Assembly: GCA_003255025.1 (NCBI GenBank) | Contig: QANY01008599.1 | Coordinates: 601,737 to 665,736, forward strand | Reading direction: 5' to 3' | Length of the DNA stretch: 64,000 nt | Source of the DNA: Datisca glomerata | Lineage: Eukaryota > Streptophyta > Magnoliopsida > Cucurbitales > Datiscaceae | Part shown: positions 1 to 12,367 of the stretch, one piece after another | Position numbering within the stretch: position 1 is the stretch's first letter | How the letters are laid out: each line of letters begins with the position of its first letter | Made by a program: the position numbers and the translations under genes | The notes under the pieces: generated by a model | What the model saw: the letters and a program-made list of their open reading frames with translations, nothing else | Database searches by the model: none | What the model was told of the DNA's origin: nothing

Positions 1-599
1 CCCGTTTCTTCATTTTTTCTTTTCTTCTCTCGCACGTTAAGATTTGTGACAAGAATGTTGTAGATGAATAATAACATAATAATTTATTGAAATGAGTAAG
101 GAATGATTGTACCGTTTCATAATTTTATCACAAGGGTTGAAGTTTGATGCCCCACGTTCATTGGTAGAATTTTTCTCATTTTCTTTGCTACGGACTCATT
201 GGTAGAGTTTCTCTCATTTCCTTGTTTTCCTTTTTCCTTTTATCGTCTTGTATTTTTCCTTTGTGTTTGTGCTTCGATAAATGGGAACCACTTTGCTTGT
301 GCAATTTTTCTTCTATCGAATTCCTTTTTTGTTGTACTTCATTCATTCTTCAAAGGCTTTAGCAAAATTTTGGAGATCAAAATCCGTTCTTGGACCAACT
401 TCAAGATTTTAACGGAATCCGTTCTGAAACACTTAGGAAAATTTTGGCTCCCAGTTCTCTTGAGAATAATTGTTTCTATAGTAGAATTTGTTTTCAAACA
501 CTTCTAGTTCAGTCTTCCTTTGTAACAGAATCCACTCTCGTGACTTTGATCTTTGTTAGAGAACAAATATCTTTTTGGTTGTGAAATATATTTCAGAGG
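1..599. other. AT-rich DNA without a recognisable gene
   Basis: Short open frames occur (for example 199-507 on the plus strand), but they are rich in Phe, Ser and Leu, as expected from T-rich DNA, and show no family motif. No promoter, repeat or transposon end is visible. Confidence 0.4.
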
Positions 600-1300
600 A
601 TAAGACTTTAATCTTCTTTAAAGAGAAGAACTTATTATCTGTATGTTTAGGTTCAAATAAAGACTCATGGCTCTCGTCTTCATCTTGTCATTCTGAGATA
701 ATGACTTACGAATTGTCGTTTTCTAAAAAACTTAGGTTCAAATAAAGAATCATGTCCCTCATTTTCATTCTAGGACAAGGATTTACGAACTGCCCGTTTA
801 GGTTCAAATAAAAAACCATGGCCTCGTATTCATTTTGTTCATTCTAAGAGTCGAAAGACTTATGAATTGCCATTTTCCCAAGGACTTAGGTTCAAATGAA
901 GAACCATGACCCATGTTTTCATTCTAAGAGAATGACTTACGAACTACCCATTTTCTTTTGAGATGAGGACTTAGGTTCAAATAAAAAAATATAACCTCAT
1001 TTTGATTATGAGAGAAGGTCTTACGAACTCCCTGCTCCCATGAACTTAGGTTCAAAATAAAGAACTGTGACTCTGTCTTCATTCTGAGAGTAGGACTTAT
1101 GAATTGCCTCTCCCAAGGACTTACGCCCTTAGTTCATTTTGAGAGTATGACTTATGAATTGCCCATCCCAAGGACTTACACCCTTAGTTCCTTCTGAGAG
1201 TAAGAATTATGAATTACTTATCCCAAAGACTTACGCCTTTAGTTCCTTCTAAGAGTAGGACTTATGAATTGTCTCTCTCAAGGACTTATGCCATTTAGTT
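600..1300. repeat. Degenerate tandem repeat, two unit lengths
   Basis: A unit of roughly 85 bases, marked by AGGTTCAAATAAAGAA followed by a TTCATTCTGAGAG-like block and CTTACGAATTGCC, recurs from about 645 to 1060. From about 1080 to 1300 a shortened version of about 60 bases (GACTTATGAATTGCC then CAAGGACTTACGCC then TTAGTTCCTTCTGAGAG) repeats about four times. Units are well diverged, so the array is old. No coding potential is conserved between units. Confidence 0.75.
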
Positions 1301-1699
1301 CCTTTGAATTATTCTACATCGCCACACATGTCCTAGTGTGTTTGAGGATTTACTTGAAAGATCTTGGTGTGGATCTCAAAGTTCGTTATTCGTGGGAACG
1401 CAAGATCATTAGTTTGCGAGGATGCTTGATATAAACTACAAGATGTATATGATTCATATCAATGCATGTATTAGATTTAATATATAAATATATAATGAAT
1501 CATAATTGAAAAGAGTTTCAGTAAAAAAATTTATTCTAGAAACTGTTGCGTCACGTTTATTTTCTTTTATAAAAAAAATTATTTTTAATAAATTTTTAAA
1601 ATCTCCACGCTTTCGCCGCGCGAGTGCCGCGCTTCCAACAAATACTATCTAAATTGATACGGTCTAAAAAATAAATTTGAAAAGCGTTCATATGTTTAC
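1301..1699. other. AT-rich spacer between repeat arrays
   Basis: No gene, RNA or transposon signature is visible. A small GC-rich patch (CTTTCGCCGCGCGAGTGCCGCGC, near 1610-1634) stands out from the surrounding AT-rich sequence but has no recognisable meaning. Confidence 0.35.
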
Positions 1700-2530
1700 T
1701 TTCATGAATATTAGCAACAAAAACTACCATAACTTTTGATTGGGAGCTTCAAATTGATTTTCGTAAAATTTTCCATAAAATTGATTTCCGTATATTTCCA
1801 TTGATAAAGATTCATCATATAGTTTGCTCCCGTTAAATGCAGTTTAATTTCTGAAATTTACAGTTCTGCATACTCTATTTTTTTTAAATGACCTTCATAA
1901 AAATTATCATAACTTTTTCCGGGTAGCTTTGGATTGAGTTCTACAAGATACTTCAAAAAATATACATTTATATATTTCTAACGATATATAATTTGCTATG
2001 TAAGTCCATTTAATACAGTTCAAAAATTAAATTTAAAAGACATGAATAAGTTTACTTTCTTGTTCGAAAATAATCATAACTTTTGTTCCGGAGCTCTAAA
2101 CTAAATTCTGCAAAATTCTTCATAAAGTAGACTTCCACATCATTTTGATGATATAATATTTGTCATGTGATTCACTTCCAGCTAGTACAGCTTAATTTCT
2201 GAAATTGACTATTCTGCATAATCTTCTTTTTTGAATAGCCTTAATGAAAAATATTAACTTTTGTTCGGGAGCTCCAAATTGACTTCTGCAAAAATCTTCA
2301 AGAAGTAGACATACATATCTTTTAAACAGTATATAATTTATCATATATACATTCTAAATCGATATAGTTTAAAATTTAAATTTGAAAAGCATGATTATAT
2401 TTACTTTCCTGAACAGTACCAACAAAGACTATCATAACTTTTGATTGATAGCTCCGAATTGATTTTCGTAAAACTCTACAAATAGTAGACTTCTGTATGT
2501 TTCTAATGGTATAAGATTTACCATGTAATT
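1700..2530. repeat. Tandem repeat, about 175 bases, alternating unit types
   Basis: The core ATCATAACTTTTG followed by a GGGAGCTCCAAATTGA-like block and a TAGACTTCC-like block appears near 1726, 1905, 2071, 2251 and 2430. Spacing is about 166-180 bases. Alternate copies resemble each other more (preceded either by GTTTACTTTC or by TTCTGCATA), suggesting a higher-order unit of about 350 bases. Similar arrays are common in plant LTR-element leaders or satellite remnants, but no transposon ends are seen here. Copies are strongly diverged. Confidence 0.7.
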
Positions 2531-2965
2531 TTCTTCCAAAATTTTTCATTTTCCTTTTCCGTTCCCGTTTTCCATTTCTGTACTCATAGCCGTTTCCATT
2601 TTCATTTTCGTTGCCGTTCCCGCAATCGATGACATACCCGTTTTATGTTTCCATATTTGGTTATTGTACCCATAGTCATTTCCGTTTTTGTAATCGATGC
2701 CATACCCATTTTCCATTTTCGTATTTGGTTTCCATATCTATAGTCGTTTCCGTAGTTGATGTCATACCCATTTTTCATTTCCATATATGGTTGTCGTACC
2801 CATAGTCGTTTCTATTTCCATTTCTGTAGTCGATGTCATACCCATTTTCCATTTTTGTATTTGGTTGTCATACCCATAGTTGTTTCCATTTCTGTTTACG
2901 TAGTTGATGCCATACCCGTTTTTCATTTTCCATCGCCGATTTCCTATTTTGCGTCGTACCATTTT
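2531..2965. repeat. Minisatellite, about 57-74 base unit
   Basis: Units such as CCCATTTTCCATTTTTGTAT followed by TTGGTTGTCATACCCATAG, a TTTCCATTTCCGTAG-like block and TGATGCCATA repeat about six times. Unit length varies because an inner TTTCC/ATTTC block is duplicated. Both strands stay open across the array in places (2756-2971 plus, 2762-2962 minus) only because the unit happens to lack stops; the translations are repetitive and not recognisable proteins. Confidence 0.75.
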
Positions 2966-5085
2966 TCATAATAATGACATAAAAAGAAATAATAATGGCG
3001 TAAAAGAAATATGCTAATAATGTTAATCGAATATACAAGGGACGGGCTAACTATTTTCCATCTCCGTTTCTACTTCTAACTCGTAGTAGTTTATGTTTCT
3101 GCATCCAACCTGTTGGCGATTCCGTTTTTGCTTTTGTTTCCATTGTTGAGGGGCGTTTGATTTAGTATTAGGCGTTTTGGAAGGGATTTCTTGAGTTTTT
3201 CTCTCACTCTCAATGAAAGCGCCAAAATGTAAATGATTTTTTCACCCACACGAGTAAGATTTATGAAATTGAATAGAGAGAGATGCTCTGGATGTGTTCT
3301 TTGTTGGATTGATATATATATATGCCTTATTCAAGATGTTGGCAAAAAATGTTGACAAAATAATAATAATGGGGAAATGATCACACTCCCGCTATATTGT
3401 AAGGAACATCCTCATACTTATGAGATCTTTGTCAGACGTGGGCTCACATACTTTACTTGTTCCTTTTAATCACTATATTGCATTGTCTTTCAACTGTTAA
3501 ATTAATAGTAACCGTCTGATACATCTCACGGGCATGATCTCCTTCTTCCCTTTCTCACAAGGTGGAGATCTTCTCGCTCCCTCTTGATTGGTTTTCCTTC
3601 GTCCACGTATCATGTGAGATTTTGTATGCTCACCCTTACCATAATAGATTGTGTTTATGTAATTTTATCAAATAGTTATGTAATTGTTCAATTTGTTATT
3701 TGATCAATTTTTATTTCAATCGTATTTATAAATACCTAATTTTTAAGTTATTATTTCTTTTATTTTTTAAAACTGTGCTAGATTTCGAATTAGGCCGTAC
3801 CAAACTTTTCCGAAAAGTGAAGATCGAAATTTGAACTTACTTGTTATTAAGGAGATGTGTGATTATCAATATGTAATAATACAGTAACCACCCTTACATC
3901 TAAATCTTTGATACCAGAATCAGCAAATAAATCTTATTAGAGTTTAATAGTTTATCCATACTAGACTTGTCCTTCAATTTTTTTCCAAAGCGACTTGAGT
4001 CTCATAGAAGATTGAATTATATAGTAAAAAAAATTAAACTTTAGTTTTCTTTTCATGACAAAATGCAACATCTAGCAAACTTTTTTTAACATGAATCTTT
4101 GAAAGATTTATACCCTTTTAGTCAACCTTAAATCCCCAATTAGCGTATCTGTTCATATTTATCTTGCACTTTTATGCTATTTAAATTAAATTAAAGCAAT
4201 GCTAAGAGATATTAACGTGACTTGATTTATACATGTGATGTGAGTCATACATCTATTCTCTAAATTCAAAGTTGATTTTCCTTAATTAACGCCAATGTAC
4301 AAATAATACGGGGCACTTTTCATTATGTTGTCATATCATCCCAAATTCACTAGGTTTATTTATAAGTCTGTATCATTTTCATTTTCATTAAGAATTTTTA
4401 TACTATTTTCTTAAACTTTAGAAAATTTTATACCTCTGACCCATCACAATCAATATAAAAAAATTTTAACTATCTCTTTCCTCATCATTTCTTTCCTTTT
4501 TGTCCATGCAAAGATTAAATCGATACTCACTCTTTTTATTTCTCTCATTGTTTCCTCCACACTTTCTAGTTCGTTTCCTCCATACTTTCCTATTCAGCGA
4601 AGCAGCGAAGGTTTGTTTCCTCCATGATTTCATGTTCTGTGAAATTCTTCCTCTCAATCGCACTGGTTTTGACCATGACATAGTCATTTAGGCCTCAATG
4701 ATGGTAACGGGTAGGTGAGATTTGTTGGATTGATGCCTGTTTGTAGATTTTAGTGTTCATTGGAGGTGGAGTTGAGGGCAGAGGAGCTCTTCGAAATTGA
4801 GCATGGCCGAATGGTACTTAACCAACTCAGATTTATTGGATCAAAACAAAATGACAGAATAGGTACTTGATAGCACAAAGTGTCAGTGGCTAGAGAAAAC
4901 TTGAGGCTTGATAAAATTTTTTTTTTTCGTTTGAATTTTGTGAATTCTTTTACACTTATTTGGATTATAAGTTTGTTGATTGGAATTTAAGTAATTATAA
5001 ACCGATGAGGGGTTCAAGATTGATTATCGTGTGGATGGTGTCAATTTCTGTATCTAGATTGCTCACTAGCATGAGATAAATATGA
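2966..5085. other. Intergenic AT-rich DNA, no gene seen
   Basis: The stretch contains a GGGGCGTTTGATTTAGTATTAGG motif near 3150 that resembles the termini of some plant DNA transposons, but no matching inverted terminus or target duplication was found. Short open frames at 4466-4691 lie on both strands of the same sequence and show no motif. Confidence 0.35.
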
Positions 5086-5770
5086 TTACTTGAAAAGTTC
5101 AAGTAGTGTTTGTTTACTACTTGAACCCTTCAACTAGTCACATGCTCTCTATATAAATTATTGCATGAAACAAAATGACTACTTGAAAGATTTAAGTAGT
5201 ATTTTTTTACTACTTGAATCCTTCAAGTAGTCGTATACTCTCTGTATAAATCATTACATAAAACAAAATGAATACTTGAAAAGTTCAAGTAGTCATAAAA
5301 CATTACTTGAACCATTCAAGTAATTACATGCCTCTATATAAAATCGATGATAAAAATCACAGATAATTTGACTACTTGAAGGGTTCAAGTAGTCTTTTTT
5401 TACTACTTGAACCCTTCAAGTAGACATTTCTTGTTTCCTGCAGTGATTTGTTTGGAGAGCATGTGACTACTTGAGCCCTTCAAGTAGTAAAAATGAAAGT
5501 AAAAAAAATTACTTGAAGGGTTCAAGTAGTTTTATCTGACTACTCGAACCCTTCAAGTAGTTACTTGTTTTGACTTTCAGAATCAAAATCACTACTTGAA
5601 GGGTTCGAGTTATCAGATACAACTACTTGAACTCGTCAAGTAATTTTTTTTACTTTCAGAATCAAAATCATTACTTGAAGGGTTCAAATAGCCACATACA
5701 ACTATTTGAACCCTTTAAATAGCTACTTATTTTGACTTCTAGAATAAAAAACATTACTTGAAAGGTTCAA
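5086..5770. repeat. Array of 16 interspersed palindromes (CTACTTGAAgggTTCAAGTAG type)
   Basis: Sixteen copies of an inverted repeat, nine bases per arm around a three-base centre (best copies CTACTTGAAGGGTTCAAGTAG and its complement-centre form with CCC), lie near 5086, 5118, 5180, 5210, 5271, 5303, 5371, 5402, 5467, 5509, 5540, 5592, 5623, 5672, 5702 and 5753. Palindromes with AAG/GGG centres alternate with CCC/TCC centres. The spacers also repeat: a block with CTCTCTATATAAAT and AAACAAAATGA gives units of about 92 bases in the first part, and a block with ACTTTCAGAATCAAAATCA gives units of about 80 bases in the second. Arms hold up better than spacers. It is a tandem satellite whose unit contains palindromes, not a CRISPR array. 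Function unknown. Confidence 0.85.
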
Positions 5771-6590
5771 AACATAGGAGAATGAGATTTCGAGTGTGTC
5801 TCATTTAAGAAGAAGAAGAAAATGAATGGGTCTCACTGGAGAAACAAAATGGGTCTCGTTAAAAAAAAAGAAGAAGAATGGGTCACATCCGCACTGAAGA
5901 ATCATAGGATCCACTGAATAACAACAACATTAACAAAAACAACAAGAATAATAACATCAAGAATATGAAGAAACAGAAATGTGAGCTTCGTTGAATTAAA
6001 GAGAAGAAGAATAATGTGAAGAAGAATAAGAGACGCAAAAATTGATTTGATTATGTATTGGGAATGTAAGAAATATCAGTGACATCGTTAATATTTTATT
6101 GAATTATGTGGGTTCTAGAGTATAGAATTCTGATTTTTTTAAATTAGAATATATTTATTATCCCAAAATGAAAAAGGTATATAATTTCAAATAACCAAAT
6201 TCACAAGCACAACCTTAGCATATTTGTTCACATAGCCCCATTATAACTAACTCCATTTAGTTCATTTGCTTAAACTTCCATGTTTATATCTACTTGTTCA
6301 ACACTATGCTTCAATTTTTTCCTCTGAAAATAAATATCAATTTGTCATATTTGATTTTTTAAGAAATGTCATATGATCATCCAATAAAAAGAGTTTCAAA
6401 TATTTGAAATTAATAATTTGAAGACTCTGATTGATTCTAAAAAATCGATTGCAGAGTTTATCATTTGAACATTTCATTTCAAAAATTTGGATCTCAGACC
6501 AACGAATGGAGATATTCCTAAAACTCACTCACAAGGGGAAAGGTAAGTGAATTAGACAAAAAATAATTATTGGTTCATTCTTCACCTTAA
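5771..6590. other. AT-rich DNA, no gene seen
   Basis: It begins with an A/G-rich stretch of short GAAGAAGAA and AATGGGTCTCACTGGAG-like repeats (5800-6030) and continues as ordinary AT-rich sequence. The minus-strand open frame 6337-6528 has no family signature. Confidence 0.35.
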
Positions 6591-7349
6591 TCTATAATAT
6601 ATTAAAAATAATGAGAATATGAAAGTCATTTTTGGATAATTTTGTCCACTTATTATAATACATCACCTAAAATAACCTTATGATTTACATGTGACATTAA
6701 ACAATTAGTTATATTTAGAACTATAATAAATTAAAATTAGGCATTAACTTTTTAAGTTCATTCACCCGTTTAATGATTTTGAAAGAATAACAAATAATTG
6801 ATAAATAAATGTTAAGTTAATTTTAATTTGATAACTTTGAGTGAATTGTAAGGTATCATTTAAAAAGTTATAGAAAAAATGGCAGTTTTCTAATAATTTG
6901 TAAATGTACAAGGATAATGAATTATTGTTGTAAGATTTTGAATAATGTATTTCAAAATATAATTCAATTACAACACTTCTAAAAAACTTTAGTTATGTTA
7001 TATTTTATATTTTAGTATATCATATCTAGTATTTTATATAGTCACACAAATTTTATTAGTAAAAAATATTTTTTTAACAAAACAATTAAGATAAAGTTTA
7101 AAACAAAATATAAAATAGATTGTTTACCTTTAATAATGTCACTTTTTTTTTGTAATTTTTAGAGTGTGTTTTCTTTTAAAATATAATACGTCTTCTATAA
7201 TTTTGTTGAATAATGATATATCAACAAATAATATAATGATAAATGTATATCTTTTTAATTCACACAAATAAAGAAGATTATAAGTAATAATTATAACGAT
7301 AAATATAATATATTTAAATACACGTGCATCGCACGTGTGTGACGATTAG
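6591..7349 (+). mobile_element. Non-autonomous Helitron-like element
   Basis: The right end has the three Helitron hallmarks. There is an 8-base-pair hairpin (ACACGTGC-ATC-GCACGTGT, 7320-7338), 11 bases further the terminus ...GATTAG (a TTAG variant of the usual CTRR), and the next base is T. The left end begins TCTATAATATATT directly after an A, giving the A/T insertion site expected for Helitrons. There is no coding content, and the interior is AT-rich. The left boundary was chosen because TC follows A and resembles known dicot Helitron starts, so it is less certain than the right one. Confidence 0.55.
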
Positions 7350-7350
7350 T

Positions 7351-8810
7351 GACAACAAATGATTGATATGAGTCTGACTTGTAATATTCATTTTTTTTGT
7401 CAAAGTTACGTTGTAAATTTTAAAGATTATAAGCGAATAAAACTTGAACTTACGAATACTACGATATCGATATCGGTGTTAGAGAATATGATTCATAATA
7501 ATCATCTATCAAAGTATAACTTTGGTCATCGGATTGTCAATAATGAGCAATTTACTTACGGACTCATGTATTTTTTTTGTTTCTTAAAATGATATGTGTA
7601 ATTAAATCATATCACACGCGAATGAAGTTGGTGTAATTGATCTGAAATTATAAATTTTTAAGACTTCTGATAATGGATGTTTTTGAAATTGTAAAATAAC
7701 ATTAAATTGATTGCAACTAATTATTAGGGGAAAAACATACGCTTTGAGCAAAGGCAGCCAGAATTTTTATTTTTTTAATCTTCTATCTAATTTTTTCTGA
7801 AAAGAAAAAAACTGTAAAGCCAGTAGCATAGAAAATCCGTGAGCTCTGCCGACATCCTAGCACGGACCGTCCACTCAATATCTCTATCCTTGGAAAGAAA
7901 TTGACACGTGGCACAATAAGGTTCGGTAGCTTAACTGTCATCTGCCAAACGCACTGCAGGAAGCGCCAACGACTCCGTCTCCATTAAGGGCCATCACGAC
8001 GTCTTTTCCTGCTTCCTCTGTCGAAACGACTTGTCGTTACAACGACATTCGCATTGAGAAAGCAGGTAAAGCTCCCAGCCCGGATCCCAAAGCTACTTTC
8101 AATTACATTGAATACATTTCCCGCCATCTAGGAAAATAATAATGCAAAATCTTTAAAAACAAATTGTTTTTTTTTTTCGAATTCGAAAATTAATTGGACC
8201 GAAGTGAACCAGTGGGTATTTGGCAAAAAAAAAAAAACAGTTGGTGATAACAATGGTGGAGAGTGGGGACGACAGTTACTTGCCAAAAAGGGGATCAACA
8301 AATTGCGGGAACTATTTTTTTATTCTCTCTTTTTTCTTTTTTCTTTTTTCTTTTTAAGGGTAGTTTAATTTGTAAAATCCATAATGAATTTGATATATAG
8401 CAGTTAAATAGTTATCAATGAAATTAATGGTAAAACATGACTGATAGACTAACTAAGTATGCCAGAACGTGAAATTGGGAAATAACTCACAAGAGCTCAA
8501 AATCAAGTGTATAATAATTTGATAAATAATCCCAAGCCATACGCATAAGCATGGTGGACAGTGAGATATGCACGGGCCGTGATGAGATTGAACGGAAGGA
8601 GATGATTCATGATTTGGAACGCACGAGATGACGAGACAAGCCATTTTTGGGTCGGCTGGCTTGGGATTTCGTTTTCCAGACTTTCGGATTAAATTCCCTT
8701 TCCTAACATAAAATTAAAAAGTGGGCTCAAATTCTAAATGTTAAATCTTATAAAGATTGGGGGTCAAAAATAAAAATGAGAGAAGATTTAGACTACTTAT
8801 AAAATTATCA
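7351..8810. other. Low-copy-looking intergenic DNA
   Basis: A segment at about 7820-8110 has near-balanced base composition and includes TTGACACGTGGC (an ACGTG core) and GTCGAAACGACTTGTCGTTACAACGACA, a small inverted repeat. It could be a relic promoter or exon, but no reading frame with a family signature was found. The rest is AT-rich with poly-T and poly-A runs. Confidence 0.3.
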
Positions 8811-8870
8811 AGACGGGACGAGGTGAGACAAGTTGGTTTTTTTAACCTTGTCCAATGTCCTGTCCCGTCT
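8811..8870. repeat. Imperfect inverted repeat
   Basis: AGACGGGAC at 8811 pairs with GTCCCGTCT at 8862-8870. The inner parts of the arms (GACAAGTTGG and CCTTGTCCAATG) also pair with gaps, around a poly-T centre. It may be a degraded foldback or MITE core; no target duplication was found. Confidence 0.5.
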
Positions 8871-11750
8871 AGTGACCGGTGACAAATTCATCATATCCCC
8901 CTTGATTCGGGATGGCTTCACAAGAGACGAGATTCTCGGATCGACTACAGACCCCTAATGGACAACCAAACTTTGGATAGATAATTAGCAACCTCATTAA
9001 AATAGTGAGGGACAAAAAAAATCTAATGGTTGTTAATTGATGAAGTTTTCTAAAAATTCAATAATTTCAGTTTTGAATCCCTAGTTTTACTATCATCTTT
9101 CAAATACTTAAAAAATAATATAAACATAGTAAATTCAAAACTCCTAGGTGTGGTGTGTAAGATTTTCAATATAGTAAGGTTAAGGGGCATTATAAACATG
9201 ATACTTGATCTTGTTTAACAGTGATATTAAAGATAACACAATACTATTTTAATAATATCTCATGTTTAGTTAAAAAATTTAATTTATACAAACTAACATG
9301 ATGTGACTCGTTAGTTTCATGCCGAAACCTCTGAAGTGGAGACCAGACTGAGGCGCGAACACACTAAGCTTCAAACATAGGATTCGTTGGGTCCCTAGTA
9401 ACCTTGTTTGAGGTCCGGAGCTTGTAGGGTACTCTCGAGCCGACGATCGAAATCTATGGTAGTGAAATAGAGAATATAAGGCCCACCTTCAGTGATGAGC
9501 ACGTGTACATAATTCGCTCCTTCTCCATAATAAATAACAAACTTCTTGCGTAATCTCGATGCTTGTCCTATATTGTATCGACCAAATTTTTGACGCCGTT
9601 CGCGCGTGAATTACACGTTATTGTAGGGAGTCAGTTAAGTGAAGAGACTGACAGATGCATTTGAGAGTAGTGGGTTTTGTCTGTCGGGAGACATTTTTTT
9701 TCTAATAATTCTTTGACAAAATTTTAATTGTCAAAAATACTACAATATTAATAATTTATTAACTTTATAAATTAAACTTGGGGACCAGATTGATCTTTTT
9801 GGAAATTAAGTGTTATACGACAGTAATTAGAGGGGAAAATAAGTATTCAACGCCTCAATAAAAAATTGTATTTGTAATAAGAACAATATTATTTTTATGA
9901 AATCAAATATCAAATTTTATTCTGGTTGTATAAAATATTATTTTTTACGAGGAGAAAAAAATAAATTCTTTATATATATAATCATTAATTATTTAATTGA
10001 GATTAGTTGTTGGATTCTACACTTGTCACTATATATTGACAAAAGAAACTATTATGTAGACCTTATTTCAGGTGAACATTCTTAATAATTAAAATACAAT
10101 AAGAATTTTTTTTACTTGTTTTATGTATATATTGTACAAAGCAATAAACGAAAAGAATAAACATTTATAATTTATTTGGTTTGGTTGGAGTCCCGCAATT
10201 TATGTTTGAAATTCCCGCCGAAATACCCACCCTCATCCGTCCCTTTCAAATATCTTATGACAGACATTGATTCTTCAACAGAAGGGGGGAAATCAGTGAT
10301 GTTGGACTATATTCGGAGACAATTGGTCATTAAATTATCCATATTATAAAAATATTAGAATTAGCACCATGATATGATAAACTTTTCATGTTTTTTTCTC
10401 ACTACATAAGATTTTTATAATCATTCATATTATTATTTTTAAATTATTTAATAATAAAGCATATTTAAATCATCAAATAGTTATATTTAAGTCACATAAA
10501 GTAGCATGATTAATAAAAAGAGATGATATGATATGTTGATTAAGATTCTATGTAATTTACATGGTAATAACGGGTAAATCAAATAAATTGTATGAAATTT
10601 ATTTAAAGATAATAAATTAAAATAAATTTCGGGTGACTTTAATCTATAAGATGACAGATGTGAAATATGGTAGGTCTCAGAACCGCTATGCCTTTCAACC
10701 TATAGGTCCTAGATATTGATGATATCACCTTACATACATTGCTTATAATTTACTAGAGTTCATTTAAAGATTCATTCTGCTATTGTGGACCCACAAGCAT
10801 AACAATATCAATATTTTACGAGACCGTTGATTTAATATAAGTACAATATTGGGTGATTTTGCTTTCTAAATTTTTATTTGCATATCATATTTTCTTACAG
10901 TGAGATTGATGGATTTGAATCCTCGAAAGTGTTACTCAAAGTGGATCGTTAGTTTAGATTTAAACAGTCAGTTTGGATATAAAAAAAAATAATTTTATAT
11001 TTTTTATTATATATTCATTTTTTAATTAACTCAAATCTTATCCGTCAAAATTTGTTCAGACGATCAAATCTGGCTTAATTGCTCCATGCCCTTGACAAAA
11101 CTAAAGTCAAACAATCTTTTTTGGTTATGGGTTATATGTCATAAGAGAGGCTTCTCTTCCTGTCATGTGAATTATTAATTTTTTTATATTTTAGATCAGC
11201 TTAAAATATTTTATGTTTGAATATTAAATAATAAATTTCAACAAAAATTAGATGTGATTATTAAAAATTAAATCAATGATCAGATTTGCAGCTTAATCAC
11301 ATTCTCTCAAACAAGGGTGATCTGAAATTATGATGAGCATGGATGGTATGTTCCACCGTCACATGCATGAACCAATGGGTTACCACATGATTTGGATTCC
11401 GTTATTAGACAACCTTATCAAGGCAAATTATCAACGACCAAGTTGGGTCACATGGGCTTGGGCACGTGTGTTTCGTCAATAGTCAAATTCTTTAAATAGT
11501 GCGCGTGTCAAACATTTCGGTTACGTTTCACAGTCAGATTATTTTTGTCAAATACGTTTCACGGTTAGATTGACCAGTAAATAAATTAGTTGGATTATAT
11601 GAGATTATATTGTATTAACTGGATTATTTAATAGTGTGGTGTATTTAAGGTAAGATTGAATAAAATATAAGATATATGTTATATAAAATTATAAATTATT
11701 ATATCATGATTCTAGTTATTAAAATTCAAAAGAACGCACAAGGGGCGTTT
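8871..11750. other. AT-rich intergenic DNA, no gene seen
   Basis: The block 9300-9660 has higher GC (for example GAAACCTCTGAAGTGGAGACC and CTCGAGCCGACGATCG) and looks like an old retroelement fragment, but no ends or coding motif could be assigned. Open frame 9897-10085 has no recognisable motif. Confidence 0.3.
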
Positions 11751-11842
11751 AATAGCTTGGCGAACGTGAATGTCTTTAATGATCCCGATAATCTAACAAA
11801 ACTATCATGATCATTAAAGACATTCACGTTAGCCAAGTTATT
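11751..11842. repeat. Near-perfect 40-base inverted repeat (hairpin, 12-base loop)
   Basis: Arm 1 (11751-11790, core GAACGTGAATGTCTTTAATG) and arm 2 (11803-11842, the complement with four mismatches) are separated by ATCTAACAAAAC. Weaker pairing continues outside (CAAAAGAACG near 11727 against CATTCTTTTG near 11848) with a gap that includes GGGGCGTTT. The transcript of either strand would fold into a miRNA-precursor-sized stem-loop. It could equally be a short foldback transposon. Confidence 0.8.
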
Positions 11843-12144
11843 TCTCATTCTTTTGATATCATTGATATTGTAAGTAACTGTAATATTTTATTATAATCTT
11901 TAAACTGCTCTTTAAAGCATGTTTTTAGAAATGTCAATATAGCAGTTCATAGATTGACTAAATTAACTTTATTAGACGCCAATGGTTCGGTTTAGCTTGA
12001 AGATTTTTTCCGCTCTATTGGGGATGTGTTGTATGACGATTCTCTTTGGTGTTGATGAATATATTTGAAGTTGAAAAAAACATGAATGTCTTTATGCATA
12101 GAGAAATTTGAGGACTTGAGACGAAACAAAAGATAGGGAGACTC
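11843..12144. other. Short spacer before the copia element
   Basis: AT-rich DNA without motifs. The last five bases, GACTC (12140-12144), are the left target-site duplication of the following element. Confidence 0.5.
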
Positions 12145-12367
12145 TGAATGAAAACATAAACAAATAAATGAAGAAGAAAAGAAGCAGAGGAAAAGCAATG
12201 CGTTCCAAGAAGAAGGCTGAAGAGAAAACTTTCATTAACTCAATCAAAACTAACATAAATAGTATATAAACCAGAAACGAAAACCACTCTAACGACTAGG
12301 AAGAGAGAGATCAAAATAAGCCTAAACAACTAACTAAAACCTAACTTCAAAACTTTATTCGTTAACA
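12145..12367 (-). repeat. 3' LTR of the minus-strand copia element
   Basis: It matches 21037-21251 along its whole length with small indels and scattered substitutions. It ends in ...CGTTAACA on the plus strand, immediately followed by TCCCCCTC, the complement of the polypurine tract. Confidence 0.9.

Noticed and set aside
2762..2962. Met/Gly/Thr-rich minus-strand frame
   Set aside because: Translation of the minisatellite; residues repeat with the unit.
5086..5770. CRISPR-like array
   Set aside because: Regular palindromic repeats with spacers, but the spacers are themselves repeated, there are no cas genes, and the DNA is plant nuclear.
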